From assembly GCA_963730395.1 (NCBI GenBank), contig CAVSSK010000018.1, forward strand, positions 186,001 through 250,000: 64,000 nucleotides of DNA, in the 5' to 3' direction. Every line of letters begins with the position of its first letter. Position 1 is the first letter of the stretch. The notes under the pieces were generated by a model, which was not told the origin of the DNA, did no database searches, and saw only the letters and a program-made list of their open reading frames with translations. This DNA is from Bog-473 sp963730395. Its GTDB lineage: Bacteria; Actinomycetota; Acidimicrobiia; Acidimicrobiales; RAAP-2. A program made the translations under genes and the position numbers. Below are positions 17,679-26,551 of this stretch, piece by piece.

Positions 17679-18914
17679 TCAGAGGGGGAGGTCGCCGGTG
17701 GCGGACGCCGTCGAGCCCGTGTCCTTGTAGGCGGCGATCGTGCGTTCGGCGATGCGCATCTGGTGGATCTCGTCGGCCCCGTCGGCGAAGCGGGCCCAGC
17801 GGGCGTGTTGGAGCATGCCGGCCAACGGGGTGTCGGTGGAGTAGCCCAGGGCGCCGTGCACCTGCATGGACCGGTCGATGATGCGGTTGAGGCTGTTGGC
17901 GACGAAATGCTTCGCCATCGACACCTCGGTGCGGAAGTCCTCGCCCCGGTCGATCTTGTACGCCGCGTGCAACACCATCAGCTTGCACTGGTACAGCTCC
18001 ATCGCGGAGTCCGCGATGAGCCACTGCACTCCCTGCTTCTCGGCCAGGAGCGAGCCGTGCGAGTAGCGGTGGAGCGACCGGTCCACCATCATGTCGAGCG
18101 CCGTCTCGGCTTGGGCGATCCAGCGCATGCAGTGGGCCAGGCGGGCCGGTCCCAACCGGTACTGCCCGAGGCGATGGCCGTTGCCCCGCCCGCCCAGGAC
18201 CTGCGAGTCGTGGACCCGCAGGTCCTCGATGACGATCTCGGAGTGGCCGGTCGACCCGTGCATCGTCTCGACCTCTCGCACGTCGTTCCATCCCTCTGCC
18301 GGGAGATCGACCAGGAAGGCTGTATTGGCGCCACGTGAACCGCGTGGCACGTCGGGCTCGGTGCGAGCCACCAGGATCGCGAACTGGGCCCGGCGCGCGT
18401 TCGAGATGAACCACTTGTGCCCGTTGATGATCCACTCGTCTCCGTCCTTCTCGGCCCGGGTCTGGATGAGGGTGGGGTCGGACCCCGCCACCTCCGGCTC
18501 GGTCATGGCGAAGCACGACATGGCGGTGCCGTCGCACAGCCGGCGAAGGTAGTTGTCCTTCTGCTCGTCGGTCCCCCAGTGCAGGAGGGTGTGCATGTTG
18601 CCCTCGTCGGGGGCCATGCAGTTGAGGATCCAGGGCCCGAGACGCGTCTTGCCCGCCTCGCACTGCACCATGGCAAGCTCGACGTGCCCGAGCCCCATGC
18701 CGCCCCACTCCTCGGGCATGTGCGGCAGCCACAGCCCAGCCCGCTTGGCCTCTTCGCGCAGCTCCAGGATGGTGACGAGGTACTCGCGGCGCGAGGCCAC
18801 CCGTCCTTCGTCGTCGAACCCCTTGATCCGCGGCTGGACCGTGTCCTGGATGAAGGACCGCACCCGCGCCCTGATCTCCTCGTGCTCGGGGGCGAGCGTG
18901 AAGTCGATGGCCAT
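17679..18914 (-). CDS. Acyl-CoA dehydrogenase (ACAD10/11-like)
   Basis: FAD-dependent acyl-CoA dehydrogenase, 411 aa. Seen: PHMPEEWGGMGLGHVE, AMTEPEVAGSDPT, WFISNARRA and a C-terminal RFADGADEIHQMRIAERTI. The last motif has Asp where classical enzymes have the catalytic Glu of YEGT, a feature of the ACAD10/ACAD11 group, whose members prefer long or branched acyl-CoAs. The start ATG follows GGGAGGAAAC. It lies 15 bp downstream of fhs and 6 bp upstream of a small membrane gene, so the three are probably one transcript. Confidence 0.92.
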   Translation of the reverse strand: MAIDFTLAPEHEEIRARVRSFIQDTVQPRIKGFDDEGRVASRREYLVTILELREEAKRAGLWLPHMPEEWGGMGLGHVELAMVQCEAGKTRLGPWILNCMAPDEGNMHTLLHWGTDEQKDNYLRRLCDGTAMSCFAMTEPEVAGSDPTLIQTRAEKDGDEWIINGHKWFISNARRAQFAILVARTEPDVPRGSRGANTAFLVDLPAEGWNDVREVETMHGSTGHSEIVIEDLRVHDSQVLGGRGNGHRLGQYRLGPARLAHCMRWIAQAETALDMMVDRSLHRYSHGSLLAEKQGVQWLIADSAMELYQCKLMVLHAAYKIDRGEDFRTEVSMAKHFVANSLNRIIDRSMQVHGALGYSTDTPLAGMLQHARWARFADGADEIHQMRIAERTIAAYKDTGSTASATGDLPL

Positions 18915-18929
18915 GTTTCCTCCCCGGGC

Positions 18930-20628
18930 CTAGTACAGGCCCACGATGTTCCCGTTCTCGTCGATGTCGATGCGCTCGGCGGCGGGGCTGTGCGACAGCC
19001 CGGGCATCGTTCGCATGTCGCCGCTGAGCACGTAGACGAACCCGGCGCCCACATTGGCCCGGGCCTCGCGCACGGGGAGACGCCAGCCCCGCGGCGCACC
19101 CAGGAGCTTGGGGTCCGAGGAGAGCGAGAGGTGCGTCTTGGCGATGCACACGGGGAGGACGCCGAAACCGGCTCGCTCGTAGGTGTCGAGCTGGCTCGCC
19201 GCCGTCGGCAGGAAGTCGACCCCCTCCGCTCCGTAGACCTCGCTGGCGATGGCTTCGATCTTCTCCCGCAACGTCGCTGCGTCGTCGTAGAGCATGCGGA
19301 ACCCACCCGGCTCCTCCGCCGCCTCGACCACGGCCTCGGCGAGCTCGACCGCTCCCTTGCCGCCGTGCTCGAAGTGGGTGCAGACCGCCGCCCGCACCCC
19401 GGCCGAGGCGGCGATCTCCCGGATGGCGGCGTGCTCGGACGGGAAGTCGCCCTCGATGGCGTTGATGGCGACCACCGGCGTCACTCCGTGGCGGCGCACG
19501 ATGGCCAGGTGGGCGAGCAGGTTGGCCGCACCGAGCTGCACCTCCTCGGGGTTCTCCTCCAGCATGGCCGGCGGGAGGGGGCGGCCGGCCACCACGCGGT
19601 GGCGACCCGAGTGCAGCTTCATCGCCCGCACGGTCGTCACCACCACCGCGGCGTCCGGCACGAGGCCCGAGCTCCGGCACTTGATGTTGAAGAACCGCTC
19701 CGCACCCATGTCGGCGCCGAACCCCGCCTCCGTGACGAGGTACTCGCCGGCGTGGATCCCGATGAGGTCGGCCACAACCGACGAGTTGCCGTGCGCGATG
19801 TTGCCGAAGGGACCGGCGTGGACCAGGACCGGCGTGTGCTCGAGGGTCTGCAGCAGGTTCGGCTTGATGGCGTCGCGCATGATCACCGTCATGGCGCCCG
19901 CGGCCTTGAGCTCCTCCGCTGTGACGGGTTCCCCGTCGGTGGTGTAGCCCACCACGATGCGGCCCATGCGCTCGCGCAAGTCTCGCAACGAACGCGCCAG
20001 CGCGAGCACGGCCATCACCTCGGAGGCGGCGGTGATGTCGAATCCCGTCTCCCGGGGAATGCCGTCCTGCTTGGTGCCGAGCCCGCTGACGATGTCGCGC
20101 AGCGAGCGGTCGTTCACGTCGAGGACCCGCTTCCACGTGATGCTGAAGGGGTCGACCCCCAAGGCGTTCTCGTTGTAGAGGTGGTTGTCCACCATGGCGG
20201 CCAGGAGGTTGTTGGCCGCTGTCACGGCGTGCAGGTCCCCCGTGAGGTGCAGGTTGAGGTTCTCGAAGGGAACCACCTGGCTGTAGCCGCCGCCGGCAGC
20301 ACCACCCTTGATCCCGAAGGTCGGTCCCATGGAGGCCTGGCGGATGGCGATGGTGGCCTGCCGCCCGACGCACGCCAGGGCCTGCCCGAGGCCGACCGTC
20401 GTCGTCGTCTTGCCCTCGCCGAGCGGCGTCGGGGTGACGGCGGTCACGACGACGTAGCGGGCCCGTGGCCGATCGGCCAGCAGGTCGACGGCGTCGAGGC
20501 TCACCTTGGCCACGTGCGGACCGTAGGGCTCCAGAAGCTCGGGGCCGATGCCCATCTGCGCCGCGATGTCGGCCACGGGGTGGAGCGTCGCGCCCGCGCG
20601 CGATCTCGATGGCCGGAGGAACTGGCAC
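18930..20628 (-). CDS. fhs: Formate-tetrahydrofolate ligase, N-terminal frame break near 20602
   Basis: ATP-dependent formation of 10-formyltetrahydrofolate from formate, feeding one-carbon metabolism. Seen: the P-loop PTPLGEGKTTTTVGLGQAL, ASMGPTFGIKGGAAGGGYSQV, ENLNLHLTGD and HGNSSVVAD. The open frame from ATG 20576 (548 aa) lacks the normal N-terminus. From GTG 20628 the frame reads VPVPPAIEIARG, and after removal of one base near 20602 it continues ATLHPVADIAAQMG, exactly what the family expects. Repaired length is about 565 aa. It heads an operon with an acyl-CoA dehydrogenase and a small membrane protein, an uncommon pairing. Confidence 0.93.
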
Positions 20629-20781
20629 CGGGATGGATCATGCCAGACCGGGCGGAATCGGTCGCAGGGAGGGGAAAGGGACCAACGGCCCTACGCTGCG
20701 GTGACCCCTCGCGGGAGAGTTGCCCAGAGGAACAGTGCGTCGCGCCCACCAGACGGTGGGCGTCGTGAAAGGAGCGTTGCC

Positions 20782-21291
20782 ATGTCCAAGGCCGACGGTG
20801 TCTTCATCTACATCGGGACCTATGCGAGCGAGGTCGACGCCCGCGCCGACTACGAGGTCGTGAAGGACCTCCACGCCCTGGGTGCGGTCGGCACCTACGA
20901 CGCCGCCGTGGTCACCAAGGACGACAAGGGCAAGGTGCACGTCAACAAGGACGAGACCACGACCCGGCACGGCGCCTGGGGCGGCGCCGGCGTGGGCGCC
21001 CTGGTCGGCATCCTCTTCCCGCCCTCCATCATCGGCTCCGCCCTGGTGGGCGCCGCCATCGGCGGCGTCAGCGGCCACCTGTGGAAGGGCATGTCCCGGG
21101 CCGACGTGAAGGAGTTCGGCGACGTCATCGACGCCGGCGAGGCCGCCCTCGTCATCGTGGGCGAGACGACCATCGAGTCCTACGTCGAGAAGGCCGAGCT
21201 GAAGGCACAGAAGAAGGTGGCCAAGGAGCTCGACGTCGACAAGAAGGACGTCGACAAGGCGGTCCAGGAGGCGGCGCAGGAGATCTCCTGA
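20782..21291 (+). CDS. DUF1269-family protein with glycine-rich hydrophobic hairpin
   Basis: A 169-residue protein. Residues 1-60 are an alpha/beta segment (FIYIGTYASEVDARADYEVVKDLHALGA), followed by a Gly-rich hydrophobic hairpin (GGAGVGALVGILFPPSIIG and AAIGGVSGHLW), then a charged Lys/Asp-rich C-terminal helix (KKVAKELDVDKKDVDKA). This order is typical of DUF1269 proteins, predicted membrane-associated and often found with stress genes; the biochemical role is unknown. The start ATG is preceded by a perfect AAAGGAG at ideal distance, suggesting high expression. It diverges from fhs with a 153-bp gap. Confidence 0.8.
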   Translation: MSKADGVFIYIGTYASEVDARADYEVVKDLHALGAVGTYDAAVVTKDDKGKVHVNKDETTTRHGAWGGAGVGALVGILFPPSIIGSALVGAAIGGVSGHLWKGMSRADVKEFGDVIDAGEAALVIVGETTIESYVEKAELKAQKKVAKELDVDKKDVDKAVQEAAQEIS

Positions 21292-21318
21292 GCGACCGCC
21301 GCTCCACTCGGAGCCCTC

Positions 21319-21344
21319 GGGCAGGTGCGCATCGCCCCCTGCCC
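21319..21344. terminator. Possible terminator hairpin after the DUF1269 gene
   Basis: GGGCAG (21319-21324) pairs with CTGCCC (21339-21344), with a second GCG/CGC pairing inside the loop, 28 bp after the stop codon. GC-rich stem without a U-tract; terminator assignment is tentative. Confidence 0.35.
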
Positions 21345-21404
21345 CGGGGTCGAGGCGGGTAGCGTTCCGGCGGTCGGTCGCACCCAGGCGGCACACCCAA
21401 CACC

Positions 21405-22579
21405 ATGACCGCCCTCCACATCCTGTCCCTGCTCCTCGGCACCGTCCTGGTCCTCTCCATCCTGGGCTCGGCGCTGAAGACCGTGGTCCTGCCCCAGGGG
21501 GGCTTCCCCCGCCTGTCCCAGGCCGTCTTCGCACTCGTGTACCGGCTCCTGGTGCACCGCTGGCGCAACGAGTCCCGGGCCAAGGCGTTGCGGGCGCTCT
21601 ACGCGCCGGTCGCCCTCGTCAGCCTGCCGCTGGTCTGGATGCTCCTGATGGTGGTCGCCTTCACCTTCGTGTTCTGGGGCACCGGGCTCGCTCACCTGGC
21701 AGAAGGCGTTCGAGATCAGCGGCTCCTCGCTCACGACGCTGGGGTTCTCCAAGCCGGACGGGACGGGCCGCATCTGGATCGCCTTCATCGAGGCGACGAT
21801 CGGCCTGGGCCTGGTCGCCCTCCTCATCAGCTACCTGCCGACCATCTTCTCCGCCTACAACGGGCGCGAGAAGGGCATCGTCAGGCTCCGCCCGGTCGCC
21901 GGCGCGCCGCCCACGCGCCACCGAGCTGCTGCAGACGCTGCACCGCACGGGCGCGCTCGACAGCCCCGACTTCTGGAAGAACCGAGGCCGACTGGATGCT
22001 CGACCTGGAGCAGACCCACACGGCCTTCCCGATCCTCTCCTACTTCCCCGAGACCCGCACCGACCATTCCTGGGTCGCCACCGTCGGGTCCCTGCTCGAT
22101 GCCGCCGCGCTGGTCGCTCTCGGCGTCGGAGACGCACGCCGGCGAGGTCTACGAGGACGTCGAGAAGGGGCCCCTGCATGATCCTCGTCTACGGCCTGCC
22201 GCTCATCGTGCGCATCGCCCGGGCCGCCAACATCCCGCTACCCGAGCCGGAGCGGCTGGCCGAGCTCACCGCCCACTTCGGCGAGCCCCCGCCGCCGATC
22301 AGCATCGGCCGCGACGAGTACCTCGAGGCCATGACGGCCTTGGCACCCATCCTGGTCCTCGGTCCCGGCGGCGAGGAGGAGGGGTGGCGCCGGTTCGCCT
22401 GGATCCGCTCCGCCTACGACCCGGCGCTGCGGTCGCTGGCCGGACTCACCGAGGCGTACCCCTCGCCGTGGACGACCGACCGCCCGGCCGACGTCGGCAA
22501 GCCGCGCTTCGTGAGCCGGCGCCCGCTGCACGTCGACTGGTCGGAGGCTGCCCCGACAGATGCGTTGCCGGCCTCCTGA
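21405..22579 (+). pseudogene. Ion-channel-like membrane protein with five frame breaks
   Basis: Start MTALHILSLLLGTVLVLSIL gives two membrane helices, followed by a re-entrant-looking block (FEISGSSLTTLGFSKPDG), another helix (WIAFIEATIGLGLVALLISYL) and a cytosolic part (DWMLDLEQTHTAFPILSYF; IPLPEPERLAELTAHFGE). The SSLTTLGFS loop resembles pore loops of two-TM potassium channels. The frame must shift near 21687, 21913, 21981, 22120 and 22177, each time by one surplus base, to give about 389 aa. No in-frame stops interrupt the correct path. Because all shifts have the same sign and other genes here show the same defect, sequencing error is likelier than decay, but a pseudogene cannot be excluded. 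Confidence 0.6.
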
Positions 22580-22584
22580 AGCCG

Positions 22585-23985
22585 CTACAGGTGGCTGAAG
22601 CCGCCTGACTCCTCCCTCGTCATGGAGACGGTGACGGGGTGGCGGTCGAAGTGGGCGATGGCCTGCTTCATGTCGTCGAGCAGGAGCCCGGCCAGGTCCC
22701 GGCTGACACCCTGGCGCACCAGGATGCGCTGGACCGAGATGTCCGAGACAGAGCCGGTCAACGGGTAGGCCGGCACCTGCCAGCCCCGCGTGCGCAGACG
22801 GTCGGCGACGTCGTAGAGCGTGTACCCGGGGTCCTCGCCCTCGCGGATGCGCCAGGCGACCGAGGGGATCCCGGTCTGCGGGTCGGAGTCGCACAACAGC
22901 TCGAAGGGCCCGAGCTTGACGACCTCTTGGGCCAGGAACGTGCCGGTGTCGTAACAGGCCTGGTGCACGTTGCGGTAGCCCTCCCGGCCCAGGCGCACGA
23001 AGTTGTAGTACTGGGCCACCACCTGGCCGGCGGGTCGGGAGAAGTTGATCTGGAACACCGGCATGTCCCCGCCGAGATACGTCACGTGGAAGATGAGGTC
23101 ATCGGGCAGCTCGGCGGTGTCACGCCACAGGACCCAGCCCACGCCGAGCGGCGCCAGCCCGAACTTGTGCCCCGACGTGCTGATCGACTTGACCCGGGGG
23201 ACGCGGAAGTCCCACAGGATGTCGGGCGCGCAGAAGGGAGCCAGGAACGCCCCGCTGGCCCCGTCCACGTGGATGTCGACGTCGAGCCCGGTCTCCTCCT
23301 GGAGCTTGTCCAGGGCTTGCGACAGCTCCAGCACCGGCTCGTAGGCCCCGGTGTAGGTGACGCCGAAGGTGGGCACGACCATGATGGTGTTCTCGTCGAC
23401 GCGTTCGAGCATCTGCTCCACGTCCATGCAGTAGCGGCCGGGCGACATGGGGATCTCGCGCATCTCGACGTCCCAATAGCGGGCGAACTTGTGCCAGACC
23501 ACCTGTACGGGGCCGCACACCATGTTGGGGGAGTCGGTCGACTTGCCGGCCGCCCGGCGCTTGGCCCGCCAGCGCCACTTGGCCGCCATGCCGCCGAGCA
23601 TGCAGGCTTCCGACGACCCGATGGCCGAGCACCCGACGGGCTGCCCGGACTCGGGCGCGTTCCACAGGTCGGCCAGGATGTGGACGCAGCGGCGCTCCAG
23701 CTCGGCCGTCTGGGGGTACTCGTCCTTGTCGATGAGGTTCTTGTCGATGCAGAGGTCCATCAGCTTGTGGATCTCCGGCTCCTCCCAGGTCTGGCAGAAC
23801 GTGGCCAGGTTCTGGCGGGCGTTGCCGTCGAGGAGCAGCTCGTCGGCGATCGCCTGGTAGGCCTCCACCGGCAGCATCTCGTCGCCGGGACACTGCGTCG
23901 ACGGCAGCGTGGCCATGAGGTCCCGGTTGGCGAAGATCGAGTCGAGCATCTCGTCCCGCACGGACTCCCGCTTGTGCAAGGGCAT
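22585..23985 (-). CDS. gadB: Glutamate decarboxylase
   Basis: PLP-dependent conversion of glutamate to GABA and CO2, consuming a cytosolic proton; a known acid-resistance activity. 466 aa from ATG 23985, which follows AGGAGG. Family blocks are complete: PLPSTQCP-like TLPSTQCPGDEM, GCSAIGSSEACMLGG, VVPTFGVTYTG, HVDGASGAFLAPF, and the PLP lysine in STSGHKFGLAPLGVGW. The C-terminus is short and lacks an obvious extra domain. No glutamate/GABA antiporter (gadC) is adjacent, though the channel-like gene is convergent 5 bp away. Confidence 0.95.
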   Translation of the reverse strand: MPLHKRESVRDEMLDSIFANRDLMATLPSTQCPGDEMLPVEAYQAIADELLLDGNARQNLATFCQTWEEPEIHKLMDLCIDKNLIDKDEYPQTAELERRCVHILADLWNAPESGQPVGCSAIGSSEACMLGGMAAKWRWRAKRRAAGKSTDSPNMVCGPVQVVWHKFARYWDVEMREIPMSPGRYCMDVEQMLERVDENTIMVVPTFGVTYTGAYEPVLELSQALDKLQEETGLDVDIHVDGASGAFLAPFCAPDILWDFRVPRVKSISTSGHKFGLAPLGVGWVLWRDTAELPDDLIFHVTYLGGDMPVFQINFSRPAGQVVAQYYNFVRLGREGYRNVHQACYDTGTFLAQEVVKLGPFELLCDSDPQTGIPSVAWRIREGEDPGYTLYDVADRLRTRGWQVPAYPLTGSVSDISVQRILVRQGVSRDLAGLLLDDMKQAIAHFDRHPVTVSMTREESGGFSHL

Positions 23986-24111
23986 GGCGCGCCTCCTGTG
24001 ATCTCGGTGCAGCGGTTCGCCCACCGTACCGGGCCACAGGGATGTGAGCGACTCTCGCGATCAGTACGCGAGCGCGGCGCGTGCGCGACCGCGTCGCGAC
24101 CGTGACGCCGC

Positions 24112-25005
24112 TCAGCTGGCGAGCAGTTGCAGGCGGCTTCCGTCCCGGCGCGCTGTCCGGGGGGCCGGCGTGCTGGCGCGGGCGACGCTCTCTGGGCGGT
24201 CCGCCAGCTTGGACCGGAGCTGGCGCAGAGCCTTGGTGTGGATCTGGCAAACCCGGCTCTCGGTGACGCCCAGCACCTCGCCGATCTCGGTCAGCGTCAG
24301 GCCGTCGTAGTAGTACATCGTCAGCACGGTCTTCTCCCGTTCGGGCATGCCGTCGACGGCCCGGAGCAGCGCCTCCTTGGACTCCTTGGCCTCGAACGTG
24401 TCCACCGGGCCTTGCCCCCCGTCGGGAAGCGTCTCACCCAGGGTCGAGCGCTCCGAACGCTCACCCCCGCGCAGTACCTCGTCGAGCGCCATCATGCCGA
24501 CCGAGGAGATCTTGCGCATCGCCTTGTGGAACTCACCCACCGTCATCTCGAGCTCCGCGGCGACCTCGGACTCGTTGGGCGTCCGTCGCAGCGTCGCCTC
24601 GAGATGCGTGACGGCCTGCTCGACCGCTCGTGCCTTGGTGCGCACCGACCGCGGGACCCAGTCGATCGACCGGAGCTCGTCGATGATGGCCCCCTTGATG
24701 CGCGGGATGGCGTAGGTCTCGAACCGCAGGTTGCGGTCGGGCTCGAAGCGCTCGATGGCGTCGATCAGCCCGATGATGCCGTAGCTGACCAGGTCCTCCT
24801 CGTCGAAGTGCCGTGGCAGTCCGGCCAGCACCCGGCCGGCGACGTACTTCACGAACGGCGAATAGAAGATGATCAGCTGGTTGCGCAGCGTCTGTGCCCC
24901 GGTCCGCTTGAACTCGACCCACAGGGCGTCGATGCCCCGCTCGGCCGGTTCCTGCGTCGTGGAAAGTTGGCGAGACGTCGATCCCACGTGTTCCCCCTCA
25001 CTCAT
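24112..25005 (-). CDS. whiG: RNA polymerase sigma factor, WhiG/FliA family
   Basis: Sigma-70 group 3 factor, 297 aa from ATG 25005 (GGAGG six bases upstream). Regions visible: region 2 with YVAGRVLAGLPRHFDEEDLVSYGIIGLIDAIERF and FETYAIPRIKGAIIDELRSIDWVPR, the SIDWVPRSVR segment being diagnostic of the WhiG/FliA group; region 3; and region 4 ending LTLTEIGEVLGVTESRVCQIHTKAL. In Streptomyces WhiG drives sporulation genes and in motile bacteria FliA drives flagellar genes. No flagellar gene is in the window, so the regulon here is open. The 421 bp upstream carry several TTGC inverted repeats. Confidence 0.93.
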   Translation of the reverse strand: MSEGEHVGSTSRQLSTTQEPAERGIDALWVEFKRTGAQTLRNQLIIFYSPFVKYVAGRVLAGLPRHFDEEDLVSYGIIGLIDAIERFEPDRNLRFETYAIPRIKGAIIDELRSIDWVPRSVRTKARAVEQAVTHLEATLRRTPNESEVAAELEMTVGEFHKAMRKISSVGMMALDEVLRGGERSERSTLGETLPDGGQGPVDTFEAKESKEALLRAVDGMPEREKTVLTMYYYDGLTLTEIGEVLGVTESRVCQIHTKALRQLRSKLADRPESVARASTPAPRTARRDGSRLQLLAS

Positions 25006-25126
25006 CTGGCACCTCCGACGGATACCACTCGCCTCCTGAGGCCATTCGTTCGCCATGCGGAATTCGCGTGTTTCAGGAGTGGCCACCACTCTAATCAGGC
25101 GCGTACGTGCAGGTCAGTTGCCTAAA

Positions 25127-25158
25127 CGTTGCGCAACGGTTGCGAAGCCCACGCAACC
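25127..25158. promoter_or_regulatory. TTGC/GCAA inverted repeats upstream of the sigma factor
   Basis: CGTTGCGCAACG (25127-25138) is a perfect 12-bp palindrome. GGTTGCG (25138-25144) pairs with CGCAACC (25152-25158) across 7 bases. Further TTGC and GCAA half-sites flank them. Clustered dyads about 120-150 bp upstream of the sigma factor start look like a multi-site operator for a dimeric repressor or activator. Confidence 0.6.
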
Positions 25159-25376
25159 ATTGAGCAACAATTCCTCCCCGGTCGTCCCAGGTGCCGGCGC
25201 GGGTCGATGTGGGGGCGCCGAGAACGGTGCGTCCCCACACCGCGGTGCGCAACTCTCCGCGTGCCTGGGGTCCCGCACACGGCGCCACGGGCACCCCAGT
25301 CCGGGCCCGCGCTGAGGCTTCTTCCCATGCCAAATGGGCAGAACGGCCATTCCCCTCAAGGTTCGGGCACCGCGGG

Positions 25377-25389
25377 CCGAAATTTCTGG
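25377..25389. promoter_or_regulatory. AT-rich near-palindrome upstream of response regulator 1
   Basis: CCGAAATTTCTGG is a near-palindrome 38 bp upstream of the GTG start of the first response regulator. A related perfect palindrome, CCAAAATTTTGG, precedes the second regulator (26281-26292). A shared site in front of both paralogues suggests a common regulator or autoregulation. Confidence 0.4.
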
Positions 25390-25426
25390 GTATGAGCGGG
25401 AAGCGGGGAACCCAAGCGAGGAGACG

Positions 25427-26251
25427 GTGTTCGAAATGCCGGAAAGCACCTTTCCGCGCATGACCCCGGCGGTCGATGTGGCGAGCCGTGCCGCGGCACA
25501 CAGTCGCGGTCTGCGGTCGACCGGGCCGAGTGCCGTGACGAACGGCGCACCGGAGGGCGGCGCGCAGCGGACAATCCTGGTGGCCGAGGACGACCACAGC
25601 TGTCGCAGCGCCCTGCACACCTATTTCGAGCGAAACGGCTACCGCGTCACCGAGGCGGCCGACGGTCCCACCGCGCTGCGGGCGGTCTTCCAACACTCGG
25701 CCAACCTCGTCATCCTCGACCTCGGCCTCCCGGGCTTCGACGGGAGCGACGTCCTGGCCAAGATCCGCCGCCACAGCTCGGTCCCCGTGATCGTGTGCTC
25801 GGGCCGCGACTCCGAGGAGGAGCGCATCCGCACCCTCAACCTGGGCGCCGACGACTACGTCGTGAAGCCGTTCTCGTTCGCCGAGCTCGAGGCCCGGGTG
25901 CGGGCGGTGCTGCGGCGAGGCAGCAGCGAACCGGCGGCGAAGTACTTCCACCACGGCGACCTCATGGTCGACCGGGACACGCGGACGGTCACCGTCCGCG
26001 ACGAGGTCGTCCCGATGACCCGGAAGGAGTTCGATCTGCTGGCCTTCCTGGCTGCCTCCCCGGGTCAGGTCTTCTCGCGTGAAGACCTGCTCGAACGGGT
26101 ATGGGGCTCCACGGAGGAGTGGCAGGGCCGTTCGACGGTCACCGAGCACGTCCGCCGGGTCCGCCTCAAGATCGAGCCCGACCCGGACAAGCCCAAGTGG
26201 ATCACCACCGTCCGGGGCGTCGGTTACCGTTTCTGCCTGCCCGACGCGTAG
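25427..26251 (+). CDS. OmpR/PhoB-type response regulator 1 (orphan)
   Basis: Two-domain DNA-binding response regulator, about 274 aa from GTG 25427 (AGGAG just upstream); an upstream ATG adds implausible sequence. The first 50 residues are a poorly structured extension. Receiver: ILVAEDDHSC acidic pocket, phospho-acceptor Asp in VILDLGLPGFDG, Ser in VCSGRDS, Lys in VVKPFSF. The C-terminal winged helix has MTRKEFDLLAFLA and VTEHVRRVRLKIE...VGYRF. No histidine kinase gene is adjacent, so the partner is unknown. It is a close paralogue of the next gene. Confidence 0.92.
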   Translation: MFEMPESTFPRMTPAVDVASRAAAHSRGLRSTGPSAVTNGAPEGGAQRTILVAEDDHSCRSALHTYFERNGYRVTEAADGPTALRAVFQHSANLVILDLGLPGFDGSDVLAKIRRHSSVPVIVCSGRDSEEERIRTLNLGADDYVVKPFSFAELEARVRAVLRRGSSEPAAKYFHHGDLMVDRDTRTVTVRDEVVPMTRKEFDLLAFLAASPGQVFSREDLLERVWGSTEEWQGRSTVTEHVRRVRLKIEPDPDKPKWITTVRGVGYRFCLPDA

Positions 26252-26551
26252 GCCGCCCAGCCGCACTCACACCACGGCAGCCAAAATTTTGGTCCGAATG
26301 GCCTATGCAGCGGGCGTGACCACGAGCCGACACCTTGAATGCGACCGCATGACGGGCGACCGGGAAGAGGGGGACCTCGACGCCGGCTGCACCTGAGGTC
26401 GTCATGACCTGCTCCGCAGAGAGGGGCGGGACGGACGAGGGGACTTGACCATGATGCTCGGCTTGCTGCGCGTGCCCGTTCGATGTGGACGCGAGACGCA
26501 CCGGCACCCGACGTCGTGCTCCCGCGACGCCGGCACCGTGGCAGGTGGCGC
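26252..26551. promoter_or_regulatory. Intergenic region between the two response regulators
   Basis: 300 bp without a convincing gene. It holds the palindrome CCAAAATTTTGG at 26281-26292 in a locally AT-rich patch. The rest shows no repeat, RNA or terminator that I can see. The gap suggests the second regulator has its own promoter rather than reading through from the first. Confidence 0.5.
26281..26292. promoter_or_regulatory. Perfect 12-bp palindrome CCAAAATTTTGG
   Basis: CCAAAATTTTGG reads identically on both strands and is conspicuous in this GC-rich genome. It lies 30 bp after the stop of regulator 1 and about 260 bp before regulator 2. Its core is shared with the near-palindrome at 25377-25389. 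Operator assignment is inference. Confidence 0.45.

Larger units (their letters stand above)
25006..25426. promoter_or_regulatory. Divergent intergenic region between sigma factor and response regulator
   Basis: 421 bp without a gene, separating the sigma factor from the first response regulator. It contains the TTGC/GCAA inverted-repeat cluster (25117-25172, listed separately) and, close to the response regulator, CCGAAATTTCTGG at 25377-25389. Base composition is clearly more A/T-rich than the flanking genes. Promoters for both genes must lie here; no consensus -35/-10 pair stands out. Confidence 0.6.

Noticed and set aside
17368..20628. A 1086-residue minus-strand open frame over fhs, an ACAD and the tsaD end
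   Set aside because: It is a shadow frame of three real genes. Its first residues matter only because they contain the true fhs N-terminus before the frame break.
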